64,000 nt of DNA. Origin: Carboxylicivirga sp. (GTDB lineage Bacteria > Bacteroidota > Bacteroidia > Bacteroidales > Marinilabiliaceae). Made by a program: the position numbers and the translations under genes. The stretch lies in NCBI GenBank assembly GCA_025210475.1, contig JAOARW010000053.1:1-64000 (forward strand). Direction: 5' to 3'. Positions 43,304 through 51,986 of this stretch are shown piece after piece. The notes beneath the pieces were generated by a model. The model did not search any database and had not been told where the DNA came from. It worked only from the letters and a program-made list of their open reading frames with translations. The first letter of the stretch is position 1, and every line of letters begins with the position of its first letter.

Positions 43304-44836
43304 ATGACAATAGAGCTAATGGATACCACCTTACGCGACGGCGAGCAAACTACCGGGGTGTCGTTTAACGAATCGGAGAAGCTGGCCATGGCGACCATGT
43401 TGCTCGAAGAGTTAAAGGTGGATAGAATAGAAGTAGCATCAGCGCGAGTCAGTGATGGCGAGTATCGGGCTGTACAGAAAATAACAGAGTGGGCATCGAA
43501 AAAAGGCTTACTTGATAAAGTTGAGGTGCTTGGCTTTGTGGATGGGCGCACATCTTTGGAGTGGATTCAAAGTGCAGGAGGCAGAGTGATAAACCTATTG
43601 ACTAAAGGTTCCTTAAAACACGTTACCAGTCAGCTGGGGAAAACCCCTGAAGAACATGTGGCGGATATTAAACAGGTGTTGGTTGCTGCCGAAGAGATGG
43701 CGATTGATGTTAATATCTATCTCGAAGATTGGTCGAATGGTATGATTGATTCACCGGACTACGTGTATTTCATATTGGACCAATTGCAGGATAGTAGCAT
43801 CAAACGCTTTATGCTGCCGGATACCTTGGGCATATTAAATCCCGACCAGGTAACTGAATTCTGCTCATCCATTATCACGCGTTATCCTGATTTGCATTTC
43901 GATTTTCATGCCCATAACGATTATGATTTAGCTGTCGCAAATGTATTTGCCAGCATCAAAGCAGGGGTGAAGGGAATTCATACAACTATCAATGGATTGG
44001 GCGAAAGGGCTGGTAATGCACCTTTGGCCAGTGTTGTTGGACTGGTCAACGACCAATTGGGTGTTAAAACCAACATTGAGGAATCTAAAATTACCAAGGT
44101 TAGTCAGCTTGTGGAGAGTTTCTCGGCCATACGAATTCCTTCCAATAAACCACTAACCGGAGAATTTGTCTTTACCCAGTGTGCCGGTATTCATGCGGAT
44201 GGGGATAATAAAGACAATCTGTATTTCAATCGCTTAATGCCGGAACGATTTGGCCGTGTGCGAAAATATGCTTTGGGTAAAACATCGGGCAAAGCTAATA
44301 TTCTGAAGAACCTTGAAGAATTAGGCATCGACCTTTCATCGGAAGAGATGAAGAAAGTAACCGAACGTGTTATAGAGCTTGGTGATAAAAAAGAAACCGT
44401 TACAACCGAGGATTTACCATATATCATTTCTGATGTACTGAAAAGTTCATCGATAAAAGAGCATATCAAAGTAAAAAATTACAGTTTACAGCTAACCAAG
44501 GGTCTGATGCCTTTAGCCAACGTAAGTATTGAAATAGATGGTAAAGTCTATCAGGAAACAGCCAATGGCGACGGTCAGTACGATGCTTTTATGCATGCCC
44601 TGTGGAAGATATACGATAAGTTGGGCAAGAACCATCCCGTATTGGAAGATTACATCGTAACCATTCCACCCGGAGGTAAAACTGATGCCCTGGTTGAAAC
44701 AGTCATCTCCTGGGAATTTAAAGGAAAGCTTTTTAAAACCCGCGGGCTGGATGCCGACCAAACAGAAGCAGCTATAAAAGCTACCGTTAAAATGCTTAAC
44801 TTGATAGAAAACGGAAATTTGAAAATAATTAATTAA
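43304..44836 (+). CDS. LeuA-family acyltransferase, possible citramalate synthase
   Basis: 510 residues of the alpha-isopropylmalate/homocitrate synthase family: [20 protein letters not shown] at the N-terminus, metal site [34 protein letters not shown], and a C-terminal LeuA allosteric domain (about 380-505). It differs from the leuA gene upstream in the substrate-specificity half (VASARVSDGEYRAV where LeuA has [14 protein letters not shown]). A second synthase inside a leu operon could be (R)-citramalate synthase, making 2-oxobutyrate from pyruvate and acetyl-CoA through LeuCDB for isoleucine. A second isopropylmalate synthase with different feedback is the alternative. I cannot decide from sequence. 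Confidence 0.85.
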   Translation: MTIELMDTTLRDGEQTTGVSFNESEKLAMATMLLEELKVDRIEVASARVSDGEYRAVQKITEWASKKGLLDKVEVLGFVDGRTSLEWIQSAGGRVINLLTKGSLKHVTSQLGKTPEEHVADIKQVLVAAEEMAIDVNIYLEDWSNGMIDSPDYVYFILDQLQDSSIKRFMLPDTLGILNPDQVTEFCSSIITRYPDLHFDFHAHNDYDLAVANVFASIKAGVKGIHTTINGLGERAGNAPLASVVGLVNDQLGVKTNIEESKITKVSQLVESFSAIRIPSNKPLTGEFVFTQCAGIHADGDNKDNLYFNRLMPERFGRVRKYALGKTSGKANILKNLEELGIDLSSEEMKKVTERVIELGDKKETVTTEDLPYIISDVLKSSSIKEHIKVKNYSLQLTKGLMPLANVSIEIDGKVYQETANGDGQYDAFMHALWKIYDKLGKNHPVLEDYIVTIPPGGKTDALVETVISWEFKGKLFKTRGLDADQTEAAIKATVKMLNLIENGNLKIIN

Positions 44837-44883
44837 GCTACTAGCCTCTAGATGTTAGCCTCTAGCGGCTTAATATTAAAAAT
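44837..44883. repeat. CTAG-rich spacer before leuB
   Basis: 47 nt containing ACTAGCC, CTCTAGATG, TTAGCCTCTAGCGGC: three CTAG tetramers and a tandem of TAGCCTCTAG (44845-44854 and 44860-44869). Confidence 0.6.
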
Positions 44884-45948
44884 ATGAAATTAAACATTGC
44901 AGTTTTGCCGGGTGATGGCATCGGACCAGAGATAGTGGCACAGGCACAAAAAGTAATTGATGCCGTTGCTAAGAAATTTAACCACGAGGTGGTATATACG
45001 GATGCACTTGTTGGGGCTACAGCCATCGACCAGGTGGGAAACCCGTATCCGGATGAAACACATGAGATTTGTATGCAGTCGGATGCCGTTCTTTTTGGTG
45101 CAATTGGTGACCCGAAATACGATAACGACCCAAAGGCAAAAGTTCGTCCTGAGCAAGGTTTATTAGCCATGCGTAAAAAACTAGGCTTGTATGCCAACAT
45201 TCGTCCTGTTACTACTTTTCCTTCATTATTAGATAAAAGTCCTTTGCGTTTAGACATCGTTGAAGGGGCTGATTTTGTGGTGGTGCGTGAGTTAACAGGC
45301 GGTATCTATTTTGGTGAAAAAGGTCGTTCGGAAGATTTGAAGAAAGCCTTTGATACTTGTACCTATACTACCGAAGAGATTGAGCGAATCTTAAAATTAG
45401 CTTTCTCTTATGCCGGCAAGCGCGAAAAGCGATTAACAGTTGTGGATAAAGCCAACGTATTGGCAACCTCACGTTTGTGGCGCGAAACAGCACAGGCCAT
45501 GGAAAGTGACTATAAAGACATTGAAGTAGACTATATGTTTGTTGATAATGCAGCCATGCAGTTAATTCAGTGGCCTAAGAAGTTTGATGTAATGGTTACT
45601 GAAAATATGTTTGGCGATATCATCAGTGATGAGGCGTCTGTAATAACTGGTTCATTAGGATTGTTACCTTCTGCATCAGTAGGTATTCATACATCTGTAT
45701 TTGAGCCAATTCATGGTTCATATCCTCAGGCGGCAGGTAAGGATATCGCCAACCCGATAGCTACCGTTTTATCAGCTGCCATGTTATTAGAATCATTGGA
45801 CTTATTGGATGAAGCCAAAGCCGTTCGCGATGCCGTTAATCAATCGCTGGATGCAGGTGTTGTGACGGAAGACATTGCCAAGGATGGACAAGTCAGTAAA
45901 ACATCCGAAGTAGGTGATTGGCTCGCTAATTACATCAAAACGAACTAA
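44884..45948 (+). CDS. leuB: 3-isopropylmalate dehydrogenase
   Basis: NAD-dependent oxidative decarboxylase, last step before leucine transamination. 354 residues. [20 protein letters not shown] at the start, substrate arginines in [10 protein letters not shown] and [16 protein letters not shown], Asp ligands in DNAAMQL and [12 protein letters not shown], and the C-terminal [18 protein letters not shown] site. Followed by a strong terminator. Confidence 0.97.
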   Translation: MKLNIAVLPGDGIGPEIVAQAQKVIDAVAKKFNHEVVYTDALVGATAIDQVGNPYPDETHEICMQSDAVLFGAIGDPKYDNDPKAKVRPEQGLLAMRKKLGLYANIRPVTTFPSLLDKSPLRLDIVEGADFVVVRELTGGIYFGEKGRSEDLKKAFDTCTYTTEEIERILKLAFSYAGKREKRLTVVDKANVLATSRLWRETAQAMESDYKDIEVDYMFVDNAAMQLIQWPKKFDVMVTENMFGDIISDEASVITGSLGLLPSASVGIHTSVFEPIHGSYPQAAGKDIANPIATVLSAAMLLESLDLLDEAKAVRDAVNQSLDAGVVTEDIAKDGQVSKTSEVGDWLANYIKTN

Positions 45949-45954
45949 TATGCT

Positions 45955-45990
45955 AAACCTGTCGGGATTTCACAACCTGACAGGTTTTTT
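45955..45990 (+). terminator. Terminator between leuB and ilvA
   Basis: Perfect 9-bp stem AAACCTGTC (45955-45963) and GACAGGTTT (45979-45987) with six T overlapping and following. The word GCTAAACCTGT here is also found in the ilvC-leuA hairpin. Confidence 0.82.
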
Positions 45991-46019
45991 ATTATAGACT
46001 AAAATACCCCACCAACAAA

Positions 46020-47300
46020 ATGACAACAAAAAACGGAATAGCAGCATTTTCAGATTTTTACCCGACTCTTGATGCTGTTAAAAAAGCAAAACAAACTATC
46101 TCTGAAGTGGTGGAAACCACCCCATTGATGAAGAACCACAATCTGTCGAAACAGTATTGTTCCAACGTGTATCTTAAGCGGGAAGATTTACAATCCGTAC
46201 GTTCTTATAAGATACGTGGTGCCTACAATAAGATTAAGAGTTTAACCAAACAACAGGTGGCTTCAGGCATTGTGTGCGCCAGCGCTGGTAATCATGCACA
46301 AGGCGTAGCTTATTCGTGCAGGGAATTGGGTATCAATGGCTATATTTTTATGCCGGCTACAACGCCCAAGCAAAAGGTAAGCCAGGTAAATATGTTCGGG
46401 CAGGGCTTTGTTGAGGTTGTTCTTAAAGGCGATACCTACGATGATGCCTATAATGCTGCCATGGAAGAATGCGCGCGAACGGGACGAACATTTATTCATC
46501 CTTTTGATGACCCACAAATTATCGAAGGACAGGCAACCGTTGGTTTGGAGTTGATTGAGCAAGCCGAAAAACCGATTGATTATATTTTTGTACCCATTGG
46601 AGGCGGTGGTCTGGCGTCAGGATTAGGAGCCTACATCAAGCAAATTACTCCTGAGACCAAAATTATTGGCGTAGAACCAGCGGGTGCACCGGCTATGCAA
46701 AAAGCCATGGAAAACGGCGAGGTGGTTGAACTGGATGAAATTGATAAGTTTGTTGATGGAGCAGCTGTTCAGCGTGTAGGAGCCATCAACCTACCGATTT
46801 GTCAGCGTGTTTTAGATGATATTATTCTAGTGCCCGAAGGTAAAATTTGCACAAAAATCCTTGAACTTTATAACTACGAGGCCATTGTGGTTGAGCCAGC
46901 TGGTGCTTTAAGCATAGCGGCTCTTGATTTTTATGCCGAACAGATTATTGGCAAAAATGTGGTCTGTATCCTTAGTGGAAGTAATAACGATATAACACGT
47001 ACTGAAGAAATTAAAGAACGCTCGTTACTTTATGAAGGCTTAAAACATTACTTTATTGTTCGTTTTCCACAACGTGCCGGTGCACTTAAAACATTTGTGA
47101 GCGATGTATTGGGGCCTGGTGATGACATCACACATTTCGAATATAAAAAGAAAACAGCTCGCGCAATGGGCCCTGTAGTAATTGGCATTGAAATTCAAAA
47201 ACCGGAGGACTTTAATGGACTGCAACAGCGGATGGAAGAAAATGGTTTTATTGCTGAATACCTGAATGAAAAGCCCGATTTATTTCAGTATTTGATATAA
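46020..47300 (+). CDS. ilvA: Threonine ammonia-lyase (threonine deaminase)
   Basis: PLP enzyme making 2-oxobutyrate from threonine for isoleucine. 426 residues. The Schiff-base lysine is K64 in RSYKIRGAYNKI; the phosphate-binding glycine loop is GGGGLASGLGAY (about 193). The last ~95 residues form one ACT-like domain (YFIVRFPQRAGALKTFVSDV), where the E. coli biosynthetic enzyme has two; this is the ~400-residue form. The terminator 5' of it suggests ilvA is expressed less than, or apart from, leuB. Confidence 0.93.
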   Translation: MTTKNGIAAFSDFYPTLDAVKKAKQTISEVVETTPLMKNHNLSKQYCSNVYLKREDLQSVRSYKIRGAYNKIKSLTKQQVASGIVCASAGNHAQGVAYSCRELGINGYIFMPATTPKQKVSQVNMFGQGFVEVVLKGDTYDDAYNAAMEECARTGRTFIHPFDDPQIIEGQATVGLELIEQAEKPIDYIFVPIGGGGLASGLGAYIKQITPETKIIGVEPAGAPAMQKAMENGEVVELDEIDKFVDGAAVQRVGAINLPICQRVLDDIILVPEGKICTKILELYNYEAIVVEPAGALSIAALDFYAEQIIGKNVVCILSGSNNDITRTEEIKERSLLYEGLKHYFIVRFPQRAGALKTFVSDVLGPGDDITHFEYKKKTARAMGPVVIGIEIQKPEDFNGLQQRMEENGFIAEYLNEKPDLFQYLI

Positions 47301-47311
47301 AAAACATAGAT

Positions 47312-47342
47312 AAAGCGCCTTTTTAACCACTGGCGCTTTTTT
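47312..47342 (+). terminator. Terminator of the ilv-leu-ilvA locus
   Basis: Perfect 8-bp stem AAAGCGCC (47312-47319) and GGCGCTTT (47332-47339), six T in a row from 47337. Confidence 0.88.
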
Positions 47343-47379
47343 CATGATTGAAGTCAGTGGATATAGCATTGGGTAATTG

Positions 47380-47387
47380 TAGATTTG
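47380..47387 (+). promoter_or_regulatory. Probable -7 box for the GH92 gene
   Basis: TAGATTTG fits TAnnTTTG, 39 nt before the ATG. No TTTG at the expected distance. Confidence 0.35.
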
Positions 47388-47425
47388 TAATGATAAGCCT
47401 CTAATTTAATTACAAATCTATAATC

Positions 47426-49765
47426 ATGCGAAGTAAACTACTTACACTTTTGCTTTTTTCTGCAGCATTTATGGGGATTGCGCAGGAAGAAGATTTAACA
47501 CAATATGTTGATCCGTTTATAGGGACACAAGAAATGGGACATGTGTTTCCAGGAGCCTGTGCGCCTTTTGGCATCGTTCAGTTAAGTCCTGACACCGATA
47601 GTGTGCAGTTTTTTAATAATGGAAAATACAATAAAGAAGTATATCGTTATTGTGCCGGATATCAGTATGCAGATCAGTCGATTGTTGGATTTTCGCATAC
47701 ACATTTAAGTGGCACGGGGCATTCCGATCTTGGTGATTTTTTAGTGATGCCAACTGTTGGGAAAGTGCAATATAACCCAGGAACAAAAGATGATACATCA
47801 AAAGGATATCGTTCTAAATTTCGAAAAGAAACTGAGAAAGCAGAGCCTGGTTACTACACTGTCGAATTAGATGATTATAATATTAAGGCGGAGCTGACAG
47901 CTACTCAACGCGTAGGATTTCATCAATATACGTTTCCAAAATCTGATAATGCACATATTATTCTTGATTTAACGCATGGAATTTATAATTACGATGGGAA
48001 AGTGCTATGGTCAATGCTTAGGGTTGAGAATGATACATTGGTAACCGGATACAGAATTACCCGGGGTTGGGCGCGTACTAATTATCAATATTTTGCCATG
48101 AGTTTCTCAAAGCCCATTGAAACATATGGATGTAAAAATAATGAAGAGGTAAAGTACCGGGGGCATTGGCGCAGGTTTGATACAACCGATAATTTCCCCG
48201 AAATGGCTGGCAAGGCTTTAACGGTTAACTTTAACTTTTCAACAGAAGAGGGAGAGAAACTAAAGGTGAAATTTGCTTTATCGGCAGTAAGTACCGAAGG
48301 TGCATTGAAAAACCTGAATGCTGAAGTGCCACATTTTAATTTTGAGCAGACACGCTCAGAAGTGAAAGCCATGTGGCAAAAAGAGTTAAAGCGTATACAG
48401 ATCGATGCACCAAAAGAGAAAAAAGTTACCTTTTACACATCTATGTATCATTCATTTATTCATCCAAGTGAATACATGGATGTAGATGGCAAATATCGTG
48501 GTATCGACCATAATATTCATCAGGCAGATGGTTTTACCAATTATTCAGTTTTTTCACTGTGGGATACCTACCGCGCGCAACACCCTCTTTTAAATCTGAT
48601 ACAGCCCAGGCGATCGTCGGATATGATTAATTCAATGCTGGCACATTACGAACAAAATGTACATGGTATATTACCTATTTGGAGTCATTTCGGAAATGAA
48701 AACTGGTGCATGATTGGTTATCATGCAGTGCCGGTTATTGCCGATGCATACAATAAGGGAATTAGTGGCTTCGATGCAGAAAAAGCTTTAGAGGCCTGTA
48801 TATCAAGTGCTAATTACGATCGATACGATGGTTTAGGTGATTATAAAAAATTTGGTTTCGTTCCATATGAAACACATAAGTATGGAGCTTCAATCACTCT
48901 TGAATTTGCCTACGACGATTATGCAATTTCGCAATTAGCAAAGGAAATTGGTAAAAACGATATTGCTAAGGAATATCTTGAGCGATCGGAATATTGGCGA
49001 AATTTATTTGATGTGAAAATAGGATACGTTCGCCCCAAAACAAAGGATGGGAATTTCCTTGATAACTTTGATCCTTTGGATACCCACGGAGCTGGTTTTA
49101 TTGAAGGTAACTCCTGGAACTATTCGCTTTATGTGCCACAGAATGTTGGTGGTTTAATTCAAGAGATGGGAGGTAAGAATCAATTCGCTGCGCATTTAGA
49201 TTCTTTATTTACCATGTACATACCTGATGAGTATTTTGAGCATACAGAGGACATTACGCGTGAAGGAATTATGGGTGGTTATGTGCATGGCAATGAGCCG
49301 AGTCATCATGTGGCTTATATGTATAATTGGGCAGGAAAGCCGTGGAAGACAGCCGAAAGGATTCATGAAATTATGAATACTAAATATTTAAACAAACCCG
49401 ATGGCCTCTGTGGAAATGATGATTGTGGGCAGATGTCGGCGTGGTATATCTTTTCATCTCTTGGTTTTTATCCGGTTTGTCCCGGATCAGGTGAGTATGT
49501 TATTGGTTCGCCATCAGTTAATGAAGCAACAATTGATTTAGAGAATGGTAAAAAGTTAAGGGTATTGGTTAAGAACGGATCCGCCAAAAACATTTATGTT
49601 AAATCAGTAACCATTAATGGTCAGGCTTGCACCAATAGCTACATAAAGCATAGTGATATAGCTGAAGGAGGAGAGCTGATTTTTGAGATGAGCAGAAGAC
49701 CTAATAAGAGGTGGGCTACTGATGAAAATGCATATCCGTATTCAAACGCTGATGTTTTATATTAA
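47426..49765 (+). CDS. GH92 family alpha-mannosidase
   Basis: 779-residue secreted glycoside hydrolase. Signal peptide 1-19 (ends IAQ). The GH92 N-terminal domain starts DLTQYVDPFIGTQEMGHVFP GACAPFG, with GFSHTHLSGTGHSDLGDF soon after; the catalytic (alpha/alpha)6 domain has FSLWDTYRAQHPLL and YVHGNEPSHHVAYMYNWAG (about 627-645), and the C-terminal GNDDCGQMSAWYIFSSLGFY. All are hallmarks of the family, which cuts alpha-1,2-, 1,3-, 1,4- or 1,6-linked mannose with calcium. No lipobox, so periplasmic or exported. Immediately upstream of the SusCD locus, it is the only enzyme there. Confidence 0.95.
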   Translation: MRSKLLTLLLFSAAFMGIAQEEDLTQYVDPFIGTQEMGHVFPGACAPFGIVQLSPDTDSVQFFNNGKYNKEVYRYCAGYQYADQSIVGFSHTHLSGTGHSDLGDFLVMPTVGKVQYNPGTKDDTSKGYRSKFRKETEKAEPGYYTVELDDYNIKAELTATQRVGFHQYTFPKSDNAHIILDLTHGIYNYDGKVLWSMLRVENDTLVTGYRITRGWARTNYQYFAMSFSKPIETYGCKNNEEVKYRGHWRRFDTTDNFPEMAGKALTVNFNFSTEEGEKLKVKFALSAVSTEGALKNLNAEVPHFNFEQTRSEVKAMWQKELKRIQIDAPKEKKVTFYTSMYHSFIHPSEYMDVDGKYRGIDHNIHQADGFTNYSVFSLWDTYRAQHPLLNLIQPRRSSDMINSMLAHYEQNVHGILPIWSHFGNENWCMIGYHAVPVIADAYNKGISGFDAEKALEACISSANYDRYDGLGDYKKFGFVPYETHKYGASITLEFAYDDYAISQLAKEIGKNDIAKEYLERSEYWRNLFDVKIGYVRPKTKDGNFLDNFDPLDTHGAGFIEGNSWNYSLYVPQNVGGLIQEMGGKNQFAAHLDSLFTMYIPDEYFEHTEDITREGIMGGYVHGNEPSHHVAYMYNWAGKPWKTAERIHEIMNTKYLNKPDGLCGNDDCGQMSAWYIFSSLGFYPVCPGSGEYVIGSPSVNEATIDLENGKKLRVLVKNGSAKNIYVKSVTINGQACTNSYIKHSDIAEGGELIFEMSRRPNKRWATDENAYPYSNADVLY

Positions 49766-50169
49766 TAATTCTTAATAGAGCGCCACTGTTTATCTTTGGC
49801 GCTTTGATTTAATAGTTTTTCTTAAGTGTTTGAATAATAGCTCAAACAAGTCTGGCGTTTATTTGAGGTTTTACTACATTTTTAGGGTTAAGAATCGAGT
49901 TTAACCCTATTATTCCAATAGATTTAAATTAAAAAAATGTCGCTACTAAAGTAGATCACGAGTTTTTTATCTTGTTAATTTGAAATTCTATGTTATAATT
50001 GTATTAGCAAGAAGCTTTGACATTAAATTAAATTTTATCCGTTTATATTTACAGAAATGACAATGCTTTTTGTCGAATAAATGTTTTTATTGACTAATTG
50101 CCGACCTTACAGGTTAATAGAAACAAACCAAACTAAACGATTTAGATTAATTGATACCTAGCCTATACT
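49766..50169. other. Intergenic region upstream of the ECF sigma gene
   Basis: 404 AT-rich bases with no credible gene. After the GH92 terminator come three dyads: TGTTTGA/TCAAACA (49827-49833/49842-49848), TAGGGTTAA/TTAACCCTA (49883-49891/49901-49909) and CTACT-AA-AGTAG (about 49943-49954). I see no good TTTG-N19-TAnnTTTG promoter. Confidence 0.5.
49779..49803 (+). terminator. Terminator of the GH92 gene
   Basis: Perfect 7-bp stem AGCGCCA (49779-49785) and TGGCGCT (49797-49803), followed by TTGATTT, a weak U-tract. Confidence 0.6.
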
Positions 50170-50751
50170 ATGGATGAGTTTAGAAAAATGTCTGTTGATA
50201 TTTTAATAAGGCAAGTTCGAAATGGAAATTCGAGTGCCTTTGACGAACTCTTTAATCGGTATCAATCAATGATCTACTCGTTTTCCTTACGTTATTTAAA
50301 ATCTGAGGTTGAGGCTGAGGGAGTGGTTCAGGAGGTGTTTATATACATATGGGAGCATCGATCTTCTCTCAGAAGCGACACCAATATTAAATCTTACTTC
50401 TTTCAGATTTCTTATAATTTAATTCGCAAAGTATTTCGTAAACAAGCTTACCAAAACAAGTATCTGAATGAAAAGGCTTGTGAAAGCCTTATTACTGATA
50501 ATTCAACACTTGATGATATCGAATATCAATCTACAATCCAGGAGGTTTTACGAATTGTTGATCGATTATCCCCTCGTAAGCGTGAAATTTTTAAATTAAG
50601 TAGAATTGGTGGGCTCACCAATAAAGAGATATCGACAAAGCTTAATATATCAAGAGCAACTGTAGATAACCAAATATCCGATATTCTAAAATATATACGT
50701 AAGCGCCTTTCACACGTTGAGTATTTAATTTTTCTATTACTTTTTCAATAA
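50170..50751 (+). CDS. ECF-type RNA polymerase sigma factor
   Basis: 193-residue sigma factor with region 2 (AFDELFNRYQSMIYSFSLRY, about 23-90) and region 4 (LSPRKREIFKLSRIGGLTNK, SRATVDNQISDILKYIRK, about 133-180) and no region 3, hence extracytoplasmic-function group. In Bacteroidota such genes with a FecR partner and a SusC with N-terminal signalling domain form a surface-signalling unit that turns on the SusCD genes. Next gene FecR starts 115 nt later. Confidence 0.93.
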   Translation: MDEFRKMSVDILIRQVRNGNSSAFDELFNRYQSMIYSFSLRYLKSEVEAEGVVQEVFIYIWEHRSSLRSDTNIKSYFFQISYNLIRKVFRKQAYQNKYLNEKACESLITDNSTLDDIEYQSTIQEVLRIVDRLSPRKREIFKLSRIGGLTNKEISTKLNISRATVDNQISDILKYIRKRLSHVEYLIFLLLFQ

Positions 50752-50866
50752 TCATCACATTCGTAAGTGACAGGTAATTAAGTGAATGAGATTTTTATTT
50801 AAAAAAAATCATTTTTCTATGTGAGATTTTAATTTCTCATGGACATTACTATATAGACGAGCAATT

Positions 50867-51886
50867 ATGAATAAGAATGATAAAAATAAATTAACTGATT
50901 ACCTCAATAACTCGAAGCGTTTACCGGGTGAATTCATTCATAATCTTTTTTTACAAAAATCAGATTCGGAACTAGATGAGTTTGTCAGAAAGGATTGGGA
51001 TGAGCAATGGAATTTAAGCAACAGAACTAGTTTAAATGACGAGTTACTAAGTAAAATACATAAGAGTATAGACGATTCTGTTAATAAGAAAAGTATTTTT
51101 CAAAAAAGCATTGTTAGTTGGTATACTTATGCAGCTTCAATATTGTTTATTCCGATGCTATTCGCAGCAACCTATTTCTTTTTTAATAATGAAAGCGCTG
51201 ATTCGATTACCAATAATAGTTTTGCTGAAATAATTGCGCCCGAGTACGGGAGACTACATTATTACCTTCCGGATTCTTCATTGGTTATACTAAATGGAGG
51301 CTCTAAACTGGTTGCACCCTTATCCTTTGAAAATGAGCGAACGGTTGAGTTAATTGGAAAGGCATATTTCGATGTACAAACGAATAAACAATTACCTTTT
51401 AAGCTTAACGTCCCAGCCGGTACAGTTAAAGTGTTAGGTACCCAATTTACTGCTAATTCCAAGGAAAACGATTTTATGGAGGTGGTTTTAAAAGAGGGCG
51501 CAGTAGAGGCTTATTTCTTTGAAGGACAGCAAAAGGTTTTGTTAGAGCCAGATCAAAGATTAATTGTAGAAAGCTCTCGTTATCGCGTCGAGAATGTTAA
51601 AGCACAGCAGATTACAGCATGGATTGATGGAAGGTTGATTTTTAAGAACAATCCTTTAGAGGATGTTTGCAGGCAACTGTCAGATAAGTATAATGTGGAT
51701 ATTGAGATTGTTAATAAAGAACTAAATACAATTACTTATCGAGGAACCTTTGTTGATGAACCCATTGAAGAGGTTTTCCAATTAATGACACTGTCGCTAC
51801 CTATCAAATATCAGGTAGTTCCAAGTAAAAAATTAAATGATGGAAGTTATAGTAGAAAGAAAATAAATCTATTTATAAAAAATTGA
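50867..51886 (+). CDS. FecR-family anti-sigma factor
   Basis: 339 residues: cytoplasmic N-terminal part (1-83) that should bind the sigma factor, one transmembrane helix (84-106, WYTYAASILFIPMLFAATYF), a periplasmic FecR domain (about 118-215: YYLPDSSLVILNGGSKLVAP, AYFDVQTNKQLPFKLNVPAG) and a C-terminal DUF4974/STN-like domain (about 250-320: IDGRLIFKNNPLEDVCRQLS). It senses the state of the SusC receptor. Typical length and order. Confidence 0.93.
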   Translation: MNKNDKNKLTDYLNNSKRLPGEFIHNLFLQKSDSELDEFVRKDWDEQWNLSNRTSLNDELLSKIHKSIDDSVNKKSIFQKSIVSWYTYAASILFIPMLFAATYFFFNNESADSITNNSFAEIIAPEYGRLHYYLPDSSLVILNGGSKLVAPLSFENERTVELIGKAYFDVQTNKQLPFKLNVPAGTVKVLGTQFTANSKENDFMEVVLKEGAVEAYFFEGQQKVLLEPDQRLIVESSRYRVENVKAQQITAWIDGRLIFKNNPLEDVCRQLSDKYNVDIEIVNKELNTITYRGTFVDEPIEEVFQLMTLSLPIKYQVVPSKKLNDGSYSRKKINLFIKN

Positions 51887-51904
51887 TGCCTATGAAAAAA
51901 AACA

Positions 51905-51936
51905 CAGCAGGATAATGCGCCAACATCTTCCTGCTG
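51905..51936 (+). promoter_or_regulatory. Hairpin in the fecR-susC leader
   Basis: Perfect 7-bp stem CAGCAGG (51905-51911) and CCTGCTG (51930-51936), 50 nt before the SusC ATG. No T-run follows, so it is not a normal terminator. A tiny frame (MPMKKNTAG) from 51887 runs into its 5' arm. Confidence 0.5.
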
Positions 51937-51986
51937 CTTCCTAAGGTTATTAAACCAAAGTACTATTTTAAAAACACAACAAATTT

